Positions 23,472-34,945 of a DNA stretch of 64,000 nucleotides are shown here, piece after piece. A model generated the notes under the pieces. The model worked only from the letters and a program-made list of their open reading frames with translations, had not been told where the DNA came from and made no database searches. This stretch comes from Hordeum vulgare subsp. vulgare (Eukaryota; Streptophyta; Magnoliopsida; Poales; Poaceae). The DNA lies in contig NC_058521.1 of assembly GCF_904849725.1 (NCBI RefSeq), positions 341,480,638 through 341,544,637 of the forward strand, in the 5' to 3' direction. Each line of letters begins with the position of its first letter. The first letter of the stretch is position 1. A program made the translations under genes and the position numbers.

Positions 23472-25680
23472 CAACAATTCGAAATGACTGATCTACTATA
23501 AGAATCCGGTTTACTACTCAGAGTTATCCGGATTAGTGTCAAATCTCACCTCCATAATCGAGAAAAAAAAATTAGTCCACTAATTACTAAGGATAACTTT
23601 TGACCGTTGTCTAGTAATCCATTTCTGGATCACTTTTGTACCCCTTGATAGATTCATTGCAAGGCACACATCAGGTGCGGTACACAATATAGCATAATAT
23701 AGAGCCTACGGCTAACGCATAGAAGACGACCTTCGTCCTTTATCTTTCTTCTGCCATGGTCGGGTTTTGTTTCTTAGTCAATACTCACACCTTTTAACAT
23801 AGCCAATTACTCTTTCTTTGACTGGTCTATTTTGAACTCCTTCAAAATCTTGTCACGGTATGTATTCATTTGAAACTTCTATGAAGCGTTTTGATCTATC
23901 TCTATAGATCTTGATGCTCAATGTTCAAGTAGCTCAATATAGGTTTTCTTTTGAAAAAAATCCTTTCAAACAACCCTTTATGCTTTCCAGAAATTCTACA
24001 TTATTTCTTATCAACAATATGTCAACCACATATACTTATCCGAAATTCTATAGTGCTCCCATTCACTTTCTTGGAAATACAAGTTTCTCATAAACTATGT
24101 ATAAACCAAAAAACTTTGACCATCTTATCAAAGGTATATTCCAACTCCGAGTTTTTTGCTCCAGTCCATAGAAGGATTGTCGGAGCTTACATACTTGTTA
24201 GCATCCTTAGGATCGAAAAAACCTTCTGGTTGTATCACATACAACCTTTCCTCAAGGAAACCGTCGCGGAAACAATGTTTCGACATCCTATCTGCAAGAT
24301 TTCATAAATAATGCAGCAACTATTAACATAATTCCAATAGACTTTTAGCATCGCTACGAGTGAGACAGTCCCATCATAGTAAACTCTTTGAACTTGTCGG
24401 AAACTTCTTTGCAACAAGTAGAGCTTTCTAAATGGTGACTTTCACCATCATCGTTTGTCTCCCTTATAAAGATCCATATGTACTTAACAGTCTTACGACC
24501 ATCCAATAGTTCTTCCAAAGTCCACACTTTGTTTTCATACATGGATTATATCTCGGACTTTACGGCGTCCAGCCATTCGTCGGAATCTAGGCCCACCATC
24601 ACTTCTCCATAGCTCATAGGTTCATTGTTGTCCAGCAAGATTACCTCCAAGACAGGACTATTGTACCACTCTGGAGCAGTACGTTTCTTTGTCGACCTAC
24701 GAGGTGTGTTAGTAACTTGATCCGAAGCTTTATGATCACCATCATCAGCTTTCAACTTCAACTAGTGTAGGCGCCACAGGAACATCTTCCAGCGCCCTGC
24801 TACTCATTGCTCGAAGTGATGGTTCAATAATCTCATCAAGTTTCCACCATCCTCCCATTCAGTTCTTCCGAGACAAAAAAATTCTCGAGAAAGGACCCAT
24901 TTCTAGAAACAAACATTTTGCTTTCGGATCGGAGATAGGAGGTATACCCAACTATTTTGGGTGTCCTGTGAACATGCATTTACCCGCTTTGGGTTCGAGC
25001 TTATCAGGCTGAAACTTTTTCACATAAGCGTCGTAGCCCCAAACTTTGAAGAAACGACACCTTAGGTTTCTCCATACCATAATTCATAGGTTCATCTCAA
25101 CAGAACTACGTGGTGCGATATTAAAGTGAATATTGTTGTCTCCAATGCACAAACCCAAAACGATAGTGGTAATTCGATAATAGACATCATAGTATGCACC
25201 ATATCTTCATAGGGCACGGCTACGATGTTCAGACACACTATCACATCATGGTTTTCCAAGTGGCATTAGTTATGAAACAATTTCCACATTGTCTTAAATT
25301 TGTAACAAACTCGCAACTCACATATTCATCTCTACGATCATATCATAGACATTTCATCCTCTTGTCACGACGATGTTCAACTTAACTCTGAAATCACTTG
25401 AACCTTTCAATAATTCAGACTTGTGTTTCATCAAGTAAATATACCAGTATCTACTCAAATCATCTATGAAGTAAGATCATAAGGATATCCATTGCGTGCC
25501 TCAGAGCTCATTGAACTGCACACATCACAATGTATTACTTCCAATAAGTTACTTTCTTGTTCCATCTCACTAGAAAACGAGGCCTTCAGTCATCTTTCCC
25601 ATGTGGCATGATTTGCATGTCTCAAGTGATTCAAAATCAAGTGAGTCCAAACGATCCATCTGCATGGAGTTTCTTCATGC
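23472..25680 (-). pseudogene. Integrase and reverse transcriptase of the Angela-like element
   Basis: The best-preserved parts are the integrase-to-polymerase linker at 24546-24761 (EPMSYGEVMVGLDSDEWLDA) and the start of copia reverse transcriptase at 24354-24542 (NKVWTLEELLDGRKTV), followed after a break by SFRQVQRVYYDGTVS at about 24400. Integrase between 24800 and 25680 is heavily degraded; I cannot place its acidic triad. Element B interrupts the domain at 23472, before the YVDD region can be seen. Confidence 0.72.
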
Positions 25681-27100
25681 GTTTATACCAATAGACATGG
25701 TTCACCTGTCTCAAACGTTTTTAAAATGAGTGAGTACACAGATCCATCAGTATGGAGCTTCTTCATGTGTTTTATACCAATATGACTCAAGCGGCAGTGC
25801 CACAAGTAAGTGGTACTATCATTACTACTTTGTATCTTTTTGCCATCTATATTATGAACATGCGTACCACTACGATGAAGATTCAATAAACCATTCATAT
25901 TAGGTGCATGACCATTGAAGGTATCATTAAAGCAAAGAGAGTAACCATTCTTCTCTTCAAATGAATAACTGTAATGCAATAAACACAATCCAATCATGTT
26001 CATGCTCAACTCAAACACCAAACAACATCTAGGTCCAACACTAATCTCAAGAGTAGAATGAGCATGCGATGGTGATCAAATCAACCTTGGAAACACTTCG
26101 AACACACATCGTCATCTCGCCTTTAGCTAGTCTCCGTTTATTCCATAGCTTTTATTTTGAGTTACTAACACTTAGCAACTGAACCGATATCTAATACTCC
26201 AGTGCTACTAGGAGTACAAGCAAAGTACACATCAATATCATGTATATCCGATATACTTTTTTCGACTTTGCCAGCCTTCTCATCTACCAAGTAACTAGCC
26301 TTCTCATCTATCCGATATACTAGGAGTTCCGCTTCAGTGAATGTTCCCCTCATAATATAAGCACTTAGTCTCGGGTTTCGGTTCATCCTTGCGTTTCTAT
26401 ACTAGAGTAGGAACTGGTTTGACATTCATGAAGTATCCCTTCTTGCCCTTGTCCTTCTTGAAACTAGTGGTTTTACTAACCATCAACAATTTATGCTCCT
26501 GCTTGATTTCTACTTTCGCGGTGTCAAACATCGCGAATAACTCAAGGGTCATCAACTCTATGGCTGATATGTTACAGTTCATCATGACGCTCTGTAGCTT
26601 GGTGGGAGTGACTTTGGATAACTATGTCAATCACTATCTTATGTGGAAGATCAACTCCCACTTGATTCAAGCAATTGTAGTACCCAGACAATCGGGGCAC
26701 ATGCACAACGATTGAGCATTTCTCCCTTACTTTGTAGACAAAGAATCTTGTCAGAGGTCACATACCTCTCAATGCGGGAACGAGCCTGAATCCTAATTTC
26801 ATCTCTTGGAACATCTCATATGTTCCATGATGTTCAAAATGTTTTGGACACCTCAATTCTAAGCCTTTAAGCATTACACAATGAACTATCATGTAGTTAT
26901 CAAAAACGTTTATGTGAGATGTTCACAACATCTACAGACGATGCTTGGGGTTTAGCACATCAAGCGGTGCATTAAGGACATAAGCCTTCTGTGTAGGAAT
27001 GACGATAATCCTCAGTTTACGGACCAACTCCGCATAATTTCTACTATCATCTTTCAACTAAGTTTTCTCTAGGAACATAGCAAAAATAGTAGAGCTACAA
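25681..27100 (-). pseudogene. Gag, protease and pre-integrase region of the Angela-like element
   Basis: The pre-integrase zinc-binding domain is recognisable at about 25755-25805 (YLWHCRLSHIGIKHMKK) within an open stretch of 112 residues, 25683-26021. Upstream, 26165-26386 (VYFACTPSSTGVLDIGS) corresponds to the protease area, and 26397-26585 (VSKTTSFKKDKGKKGYF) to the basic C-terminal part of gag. The N-terminal gag domain is too decayed for me to delimit. Stops and frame changes separate all parts. Confidence 0.65.
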
Positions 27101-28330
27101 CGCAAGCTACAATATAAATTGCAAAGACATTTTGACTATGTTCACGACAATAAGATCAATTAATCATATTACTTAAGAACTCCCACTAAAATTGACATCC
27201 CTCTATGCATTCAACTGACACAAGATCCGAATTCACTAACTCAAATCCGATCGTCATGTGAGTTGAGTTAGCTTCAGTATGAACACCTCTATGTTGATCA
27301 TATCTACTATATGACTCATGTTCGACCTCTCGGTCTCTTGTGTTCCGAGGCCATGTGTGTACATGCTAGGCTCGCCAAGTTTAACCCAAGTATACCGCGT
27401 GTGCAACTGTTTTGCACCCGTTGTACGTGAACGTAGAGTCTATGACACCCGATCATCACATCGTGTCTCGAAACGAGGAACTGTCACAACGGTGCACAGT
27501 CGGGGAGAACACAATTTTACCTTGAAATTTTAGTGAGGGATCACCTTATAATGCTACCGTTGTCCTAAGCAAAATAAGGTGCATAAAAGGATTAACATCA
27601 CATGCAAATCATAAGTGACATGATACGACCATGAACTTGTGCTTCTTGATCTCCATCACCAAAGCACCGGCATGATCTCCATCATCACCAGCGCCACGCC
27701 ATGATCTCCATCATTGTGCTGCCATCGAGGTTGTCACGCTAACTATGTTTTTACTACTAAAGCTACTACTAGCGATAAAGGAAAGCATCTCCAAGCGCAA
27801 AATTATTATAGGCAACCCTGTGACTCGTGCCGGTTGCCATAGCTTCGACATGCAAGTCGATATTTAGCTATTACAACATGATCATCTCATGCATCCAATA
27901 TATCATATCATGTCATAAGCCATATCACATCACATGTATACCCTACAAAAACAAGTTAGACGTCCTCTAGTTTGTTGTTGCAAATTTTACGTGGCTGCTA
28001 TGGGTATCTAGTATGATCGCACCTTACTTACGCACAGCCACGACGGTGATATGCATGTTGCTTTTTAACCTTCTCCAAGTACCGCCTCGGTCAAATCCGA
28101 TTCAATTGCAGTCGAAGAAATAGACACCCGCGAGTCATCTTTATGCAAAAAGTTGCATGTTAGTCGATGAAACCGGTCTCTCATAAGGGTACGAGTAATG
28201 TTGGTCCAGGTCGCTTCAATCCAACAATATCATCGAATCAAGAAAAGGCTAACGAGGGAAGAAAATTGAACATCAACGCCCACAAACTCCTTTGTGTTCT
28301 ACTCGAGATATCATCTACGCATGAACCTAG
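27101..28330 (-). other. Leader of the Angela-like element
   Basis: About 1.2 kb between the primer site and recognisable gag. It includes short imperfect repeats of ATGATCTCCATCA at about 27650-27715 that I associate with Angela/BARE leaders. I see no convincing reading frame. Confidence 0.55.
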
Positions 28331-28342
28331 CTCATGATGCCA
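28331..28342 (-). other. Primer-binding site of the Angela-like element
   Basis: In element sense TGGCATCATGAG, adjacent to the LTR, matching BARE/Angela primer sites for initiator-Met tRNA with a few changes. Confidence 0.7.
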
Positions 28343-28343
28343 C

Positions 28344-30136
28344 TTTTGGGGAATGATGCATGGGAAACAAAAAAATCCTATGCACACGCAAGACCAATGC
28401 ATGGTGGTGAACATGTACAAGAGGGGAGATCGAATCCACATACACTTGTAGATTGCTAAGCAGAAGTATATATAACGCGGTTGATGTAGTGGAACATCTT
28501 CACGATTCAAATTGCCACCCGTCCCGCAATCTCATCATGATCTGTCCCGCGATCCCATCCCGATCCATCCCGATCTAGTGCCGAACGGACGACACCTCCA
28601 CGCTCAGCACACGTACGGCTCGATGACATCCTCGCCTACTTGATCCAGCAAGAGGGGTGAAGTAGTAGATGAGTTCCCCCAACACGACGGCATGGTATCG
28701 GTGGTGGTGAAACTATTTTCGCAGGGCTTCGCCAAGTACAACAGAAACTATGAGGGAGGATGAACTAGAGGGGTGGGGATGCTCGCACACAGCTTGGGGA
28801 AATCTTGATGTGTCCTGGGTGCTATCCCTGCCCCTCTATTTATATGTTGAGCCTCGGGGTTTTTTCTCGGAGAAAGAGCCTCCTCAAAATCGGCTTGGCT
28901 TGGAAGGCAAGAGTCCTCCTTGGACTCCAAGACCAAACGCCAGAGTCCTCGGCGTCTGGCCCCAGACGCTAGGGTCCCTAGCGTTTGGCCCTTGGTGTTC
29001 GCAAAACTCCTTTTTCACCTTCCTAAATCCTTGTAGGCTTTACCCCATGTCCCAAATAAAGGTGTTCTCATACCCGAACATTTGGGAAACATATGAAACC
29101 CTTTTTCGGTGAATTCTGAAACCATTCCGGAGACCAAACACTATTATCCCATATATCAATCTTTACCTACGAACTATTCTAGAGCAGCTCGTCATGTCCG
29201 TGATCTCATCCGGAACTCCGAACAACCTTTGGTCACAAACACAACAACTCAACTATACTTATATCGTCATCGAACCTTAATTGTGGAGATCCTATGGGTT
29301 CGAGAACTATGTAGACATGACCGAGACACTCTCTGATCAATTACCAATAGCTGGACCTGGATGCCCATATTGGCTCAAATATATTCTACGAAGATCTTTA
29401 TTGATTGAACCTCTATGTCAATGATTCAGTTAATCTCATATGCTATTCCCATTGACCATTGGTATATTACTTGCCCGAGATTGGATCGTCGGTATCTCCA
29501 TGCCTAGTTCAATCTCCTTACCAGCAATTCTATTTACTCATTCCATAATACAAGATCACGTGACTAACTCCTTAGTCACATTGCTTGCAAGGCTTATTGT
29601 GATGTTGTATACCGAGTGGGCCCTGAGATACTTCTCCGTCATACGGAGTGACAAATCCCAGTCTCAATTCACGCCAACCCAACAAACGCCTTTAGAGATA
29701 CCTGTAGAGCACCTTTATAGTCACCCAGTTATGTTACGAAGTTTGATACACACAAGGTATTCCTTCGGTGTCCGGGAGTTTCGTGATCTCATGGTCATCG
29801 GAACACATACATTGACATGTAGAAAACAATAGCAAAAAACTGACACGATCATATGGTACGTTCATAGTTTGGGTCTTGTCCATCACATCATTCTCCTAAT
29901 GATGTGATCCCGTTATCAAGTGACAACACTTGTCTATGGCTAGGAAACCTTGACCGTCTTTGATCAACGAGCTAGTCAACTAGAGGCTCACTAGGGACAG
30001 TGTGTTGTCTATGTATCGACACATGTATTTGAGTTTCCAATCAATACAATTTTAGCATGGATAATGATTGACTATCCTGAATAAGGAAATATAGTAATAA
30101 CCAATTTATTATTTCCTCTATGGCATATTTCCAACA
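28344..30136 (-). repeat. 5' LTR of the Angela-like element
   Basis: 1793 bases. In element sense it starts TGTTGGAAATATGCCATAGA and ends CCCCAAAA, the normal terminal CA being mutated. It is clearly related to the solo LTR at 8107-9868 but much more diverged, in keeping with its deeper place in the nest. A TATA-like box is at 28836-28845. Confidence 0.85.
28836..28845 (-). promoter_or_regulatory. TATA box of the Angela-like 5' LTR
   Basis: In element sense ATATAAATAG. Its place in the LTR corresponds to the TATA motif of the solo LTR at 8526-8535. Confidence 0.45.
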
Positions 30137-30688
30137 GACTGTGTGTTGAAACTCTTATGTATGGAAAATATATGTCGAGTGAGTTTCCCTAAATTTTCTC
30201 AAATATTTTTGAAGTGATAAAATATTTTTCCTACTTAATACCATTTATGGATCTAGAAACATGTGTTCAAATAAAATAGGAAAATAACTTTTAATATACT
30301 TATTTTATGGTTTTAGGAATCCTATTTGATAATAGGTTTCAAATAGAAACTTTGGGGTAAGGCATCTCTCCTAAATTGGGGACTTGAAGTACAAATATCA
30401 AACCAGGTGTTTTAGAAAGATTAAAATAAATAAATACCTTTTGTTGAAATAATAATTTATAAAAATAGTTTCTGGTCCTGTTCACATGGCAAGATCATAG
30501 GGCAAAGGTTTGGGATCAAGGAGATGGGTTATATAGAGGAGAATATCTCGATTGATTCAAAACTCAATGAGTCTCACAAGCAAGTAGCAACCAAATCAAC
30601 CATCACAATTATGCAAAAAAGTTTTAATTGGCTCTAATTTTTGTAAAACCATCATGTGGCAAAAGTGTTACAAAGATAGGGTGTGATA
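30137..30688 (-). repeat. 3' LTR remnant of gypsy element C
   Basis: 552 bases that align to 61096-61646, the outer end of C's 5' LTR. It ends GTGTGATA where the partner has GTGTCACA. Over about 155 aligned bases I count some 22 differences, the most diverged LTR pair here. The rest of this LTR should lie left of the Angela-like and B insertions, outside the window. Confidence 0.85.
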
Positions 30689-32250
30689 GACCTACCCCCT
30701 TACAAGAACATCGTCCCCGAGATTCCTAGGCTAGGTACTAAAAAGAGAAGGAAACTATGATCTGAGGTAGTCTTCACGCTCCCATGTTGCCTCCGCTTCG
30801 GTGTGCTTGCCCCGCTGTACCATGAAATACTTGATGGTGCGTCTTCTGGTGCAACACTCGGCGTCATCCAAGATGAGGATTGGTCTCTCACGATAAGTGT
30901 GGTATAGTTGAAGATTGATGGCTTGATGATCGATATCCTTGTAGAGCTCAGGGTGGTTGTGAACTTGGAGGCACTTTCGGAGCTGCGTCACGTTGAATAC
31001 GTTATGCATATCCGAGAGCTCAGAAGGTCGCTCCAGTTCGTAAGAAATTTCTCCTTGCATGTCGGTGATCTTGAAGGGGACGATGTATCTTTGTACAAGA
31101 TTTCCCTTGACATGGAAGCAGCTTGCTCCCTTGAGGGGCGTAACCCAAAGATAGATATAGTCCCCAACGCGAAAACTCATGTCTCGATGACGGGAGTCGG
31201 TGTAGCTCTTCTGTCTTGACTCGGCAGCTTCTAGATGTTCTTTGATGAGTTGAACTTTCTCTTGTGCTTTATTGAGGACATCCGGTCCAAAGACTAGCCC
31301 TTCTCTGGTTTCTAACGAGTTGAGGGGAGTGTGACACTTGCGCCATACAACACCTCAAATGGTGCCGTCTGAAGGCTGGAATGATAGGTGTTGTTTTAGG
31401 AGAACTCGGGAAATGGCAAACAATCCTGCCACTTAGCTTCATATGCCTAGACAAAGGCACGGAGCATGTCCTCGAGTATTTGATTTACTAGTTTCGTGTG
31501 TCCGCCTGTCTCATCGCAAAAAACAGTGCTGAAGGACAGCTTGGTTCCCAAGGCCTCTTGAAATCCATTCCAGAACCTCGACGTAAACAAGGTACCTCGA
31601 TCTGAAAAAAAATCCTTAGGGCCTCCATAGAGGCTTACAATCCGGTTGATGTAGAGATTTGCCAACTCTTTACCCGTGTAGGTTGTATTCATAGGAACAA
31701 AGTGGGCCACCTTGGTGAGGAGATCGACAATGACCCCAATGAAATCATTTCCATTGCTTTATCTGGGAAGACCGGTGATGAAATCAATTCCGACCTTGTC
31801 CCACTTCCATTCAGGCAATTTGAGACATTGTAGCAGTCCAACGGGTTGCTTATACTCAACCTTGACCCTCTGTCATACGTCACACTTAGCGACATAAGAA
31901 GCTATCTGGCTCTTCATGCCATGCCACCAGAATCTTGCCATGAGGTCTTGGTACATATTGGTTCCTCCAGGATGGATGGAATATGGAGTGTCATGTGCTT
32001 CTTGCATGATCACATTCTTGAGCTCGACTTTGTTGGGTATTCAAAGGCAATTCCCAAACCATACAAATCCTTGTTCATCCACGGAGAATCTAGGGGCCTT
32101 GCCATTCTTGATCTTCTTCTTGATACCTTCGATGCTCTCGTGTCCCTTTTGAGCTTCCTTGATGTCGTCCATCAGCGTAGGCTTTGCTTAGGGGTTGGCT
32201 AGATCTCCTGGTGCGACTAGCTCCAACCCGAAGCTCTCAAGTTCCTCATA
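30689..32250 (-). pseudogene. Integrase and chromodomain of gypsy element C
   Basis: A purine tract and a decayed copy of the hairpin found in B lie at 30689-30725. Integrase follows right to left: zinc-binding region at about 31850-32050, catalytic core at 31447-31710 (FFSDRGTLFTSRFW, with the second Asp kept) and C-terminal domain with chromodomain at 30755-31180 (VFNVTQLRKC, then EATWEREDYLRS). In the core, the segment that normally carries the catalytic Glu reads GGHTKLVNQ, so that Glu is replaced. The frame is broken between the domains. The domain order and chromodomain put C in the same Tekay/Del-like group as B. Confidence 0.8.
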
Positions 32251-32830
32251 CTAGGAAGGTAGCCTTTCCTTGATCATGGCATTCAAGGAACAAGCCTTTC
32301 TGCTCAAGGTATCAACTACCACATTGGCTTTACCATGGTGGTATTGAACACTGAGGTCATAATCCTTCATAAGCTCCAACCATCTTCGTTGCCTCATGTT
32401 CAATTCCTTTTGAGTGAACATATACATCACACTCTTTTGGTCTATGTATATCTCACATCGCTTTACCACAAGGTAATGTCGCCATGTCTTTAAGGCATGA
32501 ACCACTGCTGCCAGCTGAAGATCATGACTGCGTAGTTTTATTCATGAGGGCGTGGCTGGCTGGATAGATATGCCACCACTCTACCTTCTTGCATTAGGAC
32601 ACCACCAAGACCGGTACTTGATGTGTCATAATATATTACAAGCTCCTTGTGAATATCAGGGGAGGCCAAAACTAGGGTCGTTGTCAATCTGTTCTTGAGG
32701 TCCTGGAAACATTCCGCGCACTTCGGCGTATGTTCAAACTTCTTTTCCTTCTTCAAGAGTTGAGTCATTAGTCGGGCGATGCTTCAGAATCCTTTGATGA
32801 ACTTGTGGTAGTACCCCACAAGTTTCTCCA
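32251..32830 (-). pseudogene. RNase H and thumb of element C polymerase
   Basis: 32251-32505 holds the C-terminal half of RNase H ([19 protein letters not shown], then [14 protein letters not shown]). 32538-32768 holds its N-terminal half and the thumb/connection (ELVIYYDTSSTGLGG). The homologous region in B is 15370-15760. To the right the homology to reverse transcriptase ends abruptly at about 32830. Confidence 0.78.
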
Positions 32831-33026
32831 GTCATCGGCATCCACGGGTTCAACAGTCTAGATCAAGGTTGGGGGCGAATTCCTCATGAACTCTGACAGA
32901 GTGGAGCGGCCATTGCCGTTCCAGCCTTGTTGTTGGTTGTTCACAAGGACTTGAGCCATTTGCTGGATAGAGGTAGTGTTGGCTTGGTGTTCCTCCCAGA
33001 GAACTTGGAGAAACTGAGCTATGGCC
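32831..33026 (-). other. Gag-derived patch inside the reverse transcriptase of C
   Basis: About 196 bases that align not to polymerase but to the gag start region, matching 52065-52262 in C and 17848-18037 in B in the same orientation. Polymerase sequence flanks it on both sides (left: connection domain; right: [20 protein letters not shown] at 33040-33116). The polymerase segment missing here corresponds to about 15770-16145 in B, which includes the FIDD catalytic box. The patch looks diverged from C's own gag. Confidence 0.75.
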
Positions 33027-33164
33027 ATATCTCATCACAGATTCCTTCTTTGGGATACCCTCGGGTCTGGTCTTCAGCTGGTAGTACCGAGACCCGAGAT
33101 CAATCTTTGAAAACACCTTGGCACCATTCAGCTAATCGAACAGGTCTTTAATCTTGGGGAGTGG
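33027..33164 (-). pseudogene. Palm fragment of element C reverse transcriptase
   Basis: The stretch [20 protein letters not shown] corresponds to the palm of gypsy reverse transcriptase ([11 protein letters not shown] in B). It is cut by the D insertion at 33165; the polymerase continues at 49414. AGTGG at 33160-33164 is the left target duplication of D. Confidence 0.75.
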
Positions 33165-33834
33165 TGAAAGTGCGCTATATCGACTAGAAGGGGGGTGAAT
33201 AGGCGATTTTTAGAATTTCATCACTGAGGAAATTCCTTGTGAGGAAAGTCCCCAATGATGAATTAAGTGCAACGAAAACAACGCAGGATCAGGAGTGCAA
33301 AAACAACTACAACAGAATACATGATGAAGTTTACGAGATTCGGTTTGCACAGTTCGCAAGTACATAGTACGCAGGTGAAGTTTAACTCAAGTGAAGAATT
33401 TGAGGTTGAGGAAATTGAGAGAAAGTCTTCGAACAAATTCTTCATACAACACAGATGAAAGTCTTCATCATACAATTTGAGGAAATGAAACAGTTGAAGA
33501 AATAGAACCCGTAGCTAGATGAAGACAGTTGTTGATGACCGAGTTCCAAGTGATGTGACAGTCGTACGTCTGGTTCGGAGCGGCTTGGTATTGAAACCAA
33601 AGGACACACACTCCCTACCGTATTCTCCTTGAGCTAAGAGCATGTCTAGTAGAGCCCTTAAACCCTCAAAAAAACAGAAATAACCGTTTTTTCACGGATT
33701 GGACGAAAAACAATGCTTAGACTAGAACCCCTTAACCCTTAAACCCTCAAAAAAGTTGAAGGATCGGTCCTGCAAACCCTCTCCCAACATGTATAAGTGA
33801 GGAATGGGGTCAAAACCTACCCCCAACCCTCACT

Positions 33835-34270
33835 TCAATCCGGCCACGCGCGGGAGGGAAATTTCCCGTCCCCAACCTCCTCCCGCGCCTCCTCCGAGCC
33901 GCCGCTGACCGCATCTCGGGCCGCCGCCGCCGTCCTGCCCCCGCGCAGACCCGAGCCGCCTCCGGCCGCATCTCGCGGTAGCGGCCAATACAGCGAGGCG
34001 TCATTGATGCACAGGCAGCGCGAGGACAAAAGGCCGCAACGGCAACACGGCGAGGCGCCGTGCTCGCACAAGCACCGCGTGGTCAGCAGCCACTATGGCG
34101 AGGCGGTGGCGGTCCGGCGGCGTAGCCCGTATGGCTTCCGCCGCACGCTCGACCTTGCTCCGGTTCATGCCCGGGCTCCCGACCCGCATCACCAAGCTTC
34201 GCAGCGGCATCCGTGTTTCAGCAAATGAATGCCCTTTTCTTTTGCAGCTCCGCTCTCATGAAGCATGTCT
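33835..34270 (+). other. GC-rich exon-like segment inside the Harbinger-like element
   Basis: About 430 bases much richer in GC than anything around them, with several overlapping open frames on both strands. One plus-strand frame reads MASAARSTLLRFMPGLPTRI from about 34130, resembling an organelle-targeting N-terminus, and is followed by a pyrimidine tract with an acceptor-like TTTTGCAG at about 34240. It could be a captured piece of a host gene (first exon and intron edge). I do not recognise the source. Confidence 0.35.
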
Positions 34271-34861
34271 AGGTAGTTCCCTTCACGCACACCTTTGCTC
34301 AGTTTCAGCATGATAAGGAAGAAGATGATTTGATTATTTTTTGAAGGACTAATACAGTGAGGATGCTTGACTAGAAAATAGAATGAACGTGGATCTGAAA
34401 AGTGAAGAAAAGAAGACGATCTTGGTGTCTCTATGCTCAGATTTTGTAGGGGAATCTCTGAACCAATAGATGAACTACATCTTGGTAATTCAGAGCAGCA
34501 AAAAATGCAGAGGAGCAACACTCTGCTCTGAATAGATATTAGGAGAAAATCACACCTGCAAGCCACCAATTCAGCAGATCATAACAGGAGCAGCAACAGG
34601 ACGATCCATTTTGCAAACCTGAATTGACAATTATGTTCCTGCAGAATAAAGATCAGGAGCAAATATGCTCCTTTAGAGAGAAAAACAAAAAAGCAACAAT
34701 AATTTGCATGTTCTGGCATTAATCCCAGCAAGAAAAACAAAGATGGAGCTAGATGTAGCACTGGCAAAATTCAGAGTTGTTTCAGTGAATAGACATAAAC
34801 GACTAGCAATTCATTTTGTACAGGGAATCTCTGAACGAGTGGCATTGTTGTGGTTGGGGCA

Positions 34862-34945
34862 AAGACTAGAACCCTCAAACCCAACCCTTATAATGGAACA
34901 TTCTGTTATAAGGGTTCGGTTTGAGGGTTCTAGTCTTCACCCCTG
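34862..34945. repeat. Inner hairpin of the Harbinger-like element
   Basis: GACTAGAACCCTCAAACC on the left pairs with a near-perfect reverse complement ending at about 34938, the arms continuing through AACCCTTATAA and its complement around a loop of a few bases. The arm resembles subterminal sequence at the left end (about 33719-33750). Confidence 0.7.

Larger units (their letters stand above)
23472..30136 (-). mobile_element. Angela/BARE-like copia element, 5' part
   Basis: Minus-strand copia element with its 5' LTR at 28344-30136, initiator-Met primer site at 28331-28342, and decayed gag-pol running left to 23472, where gypsy element B is inserted in the reverse transcriptase region. The rest of pol and the 3' LTR should lie left of element B, outside the window. 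It sits in the 3' LTR of element C: the bases right of it (from 30137) match C's 5' LTR from about 61096. GACTG at 30137-30141 is the likely target duplication. Confidence 0.85.

Noticed and set aside
27640..27730. Short CATGATCTCCATCA repeats as a CRISPR-like or satellite array
   Set aside because: Only three or four imperfect copies with irregular spacing, in the leader of an Angela-like element; no array structure.
33797..34228. 143-codon frame as a host gene
   Set aside because: It is confined to a 1.4-kb transposon with intact termini, and the opposite strand is equally open. At most it is a captured fragment.
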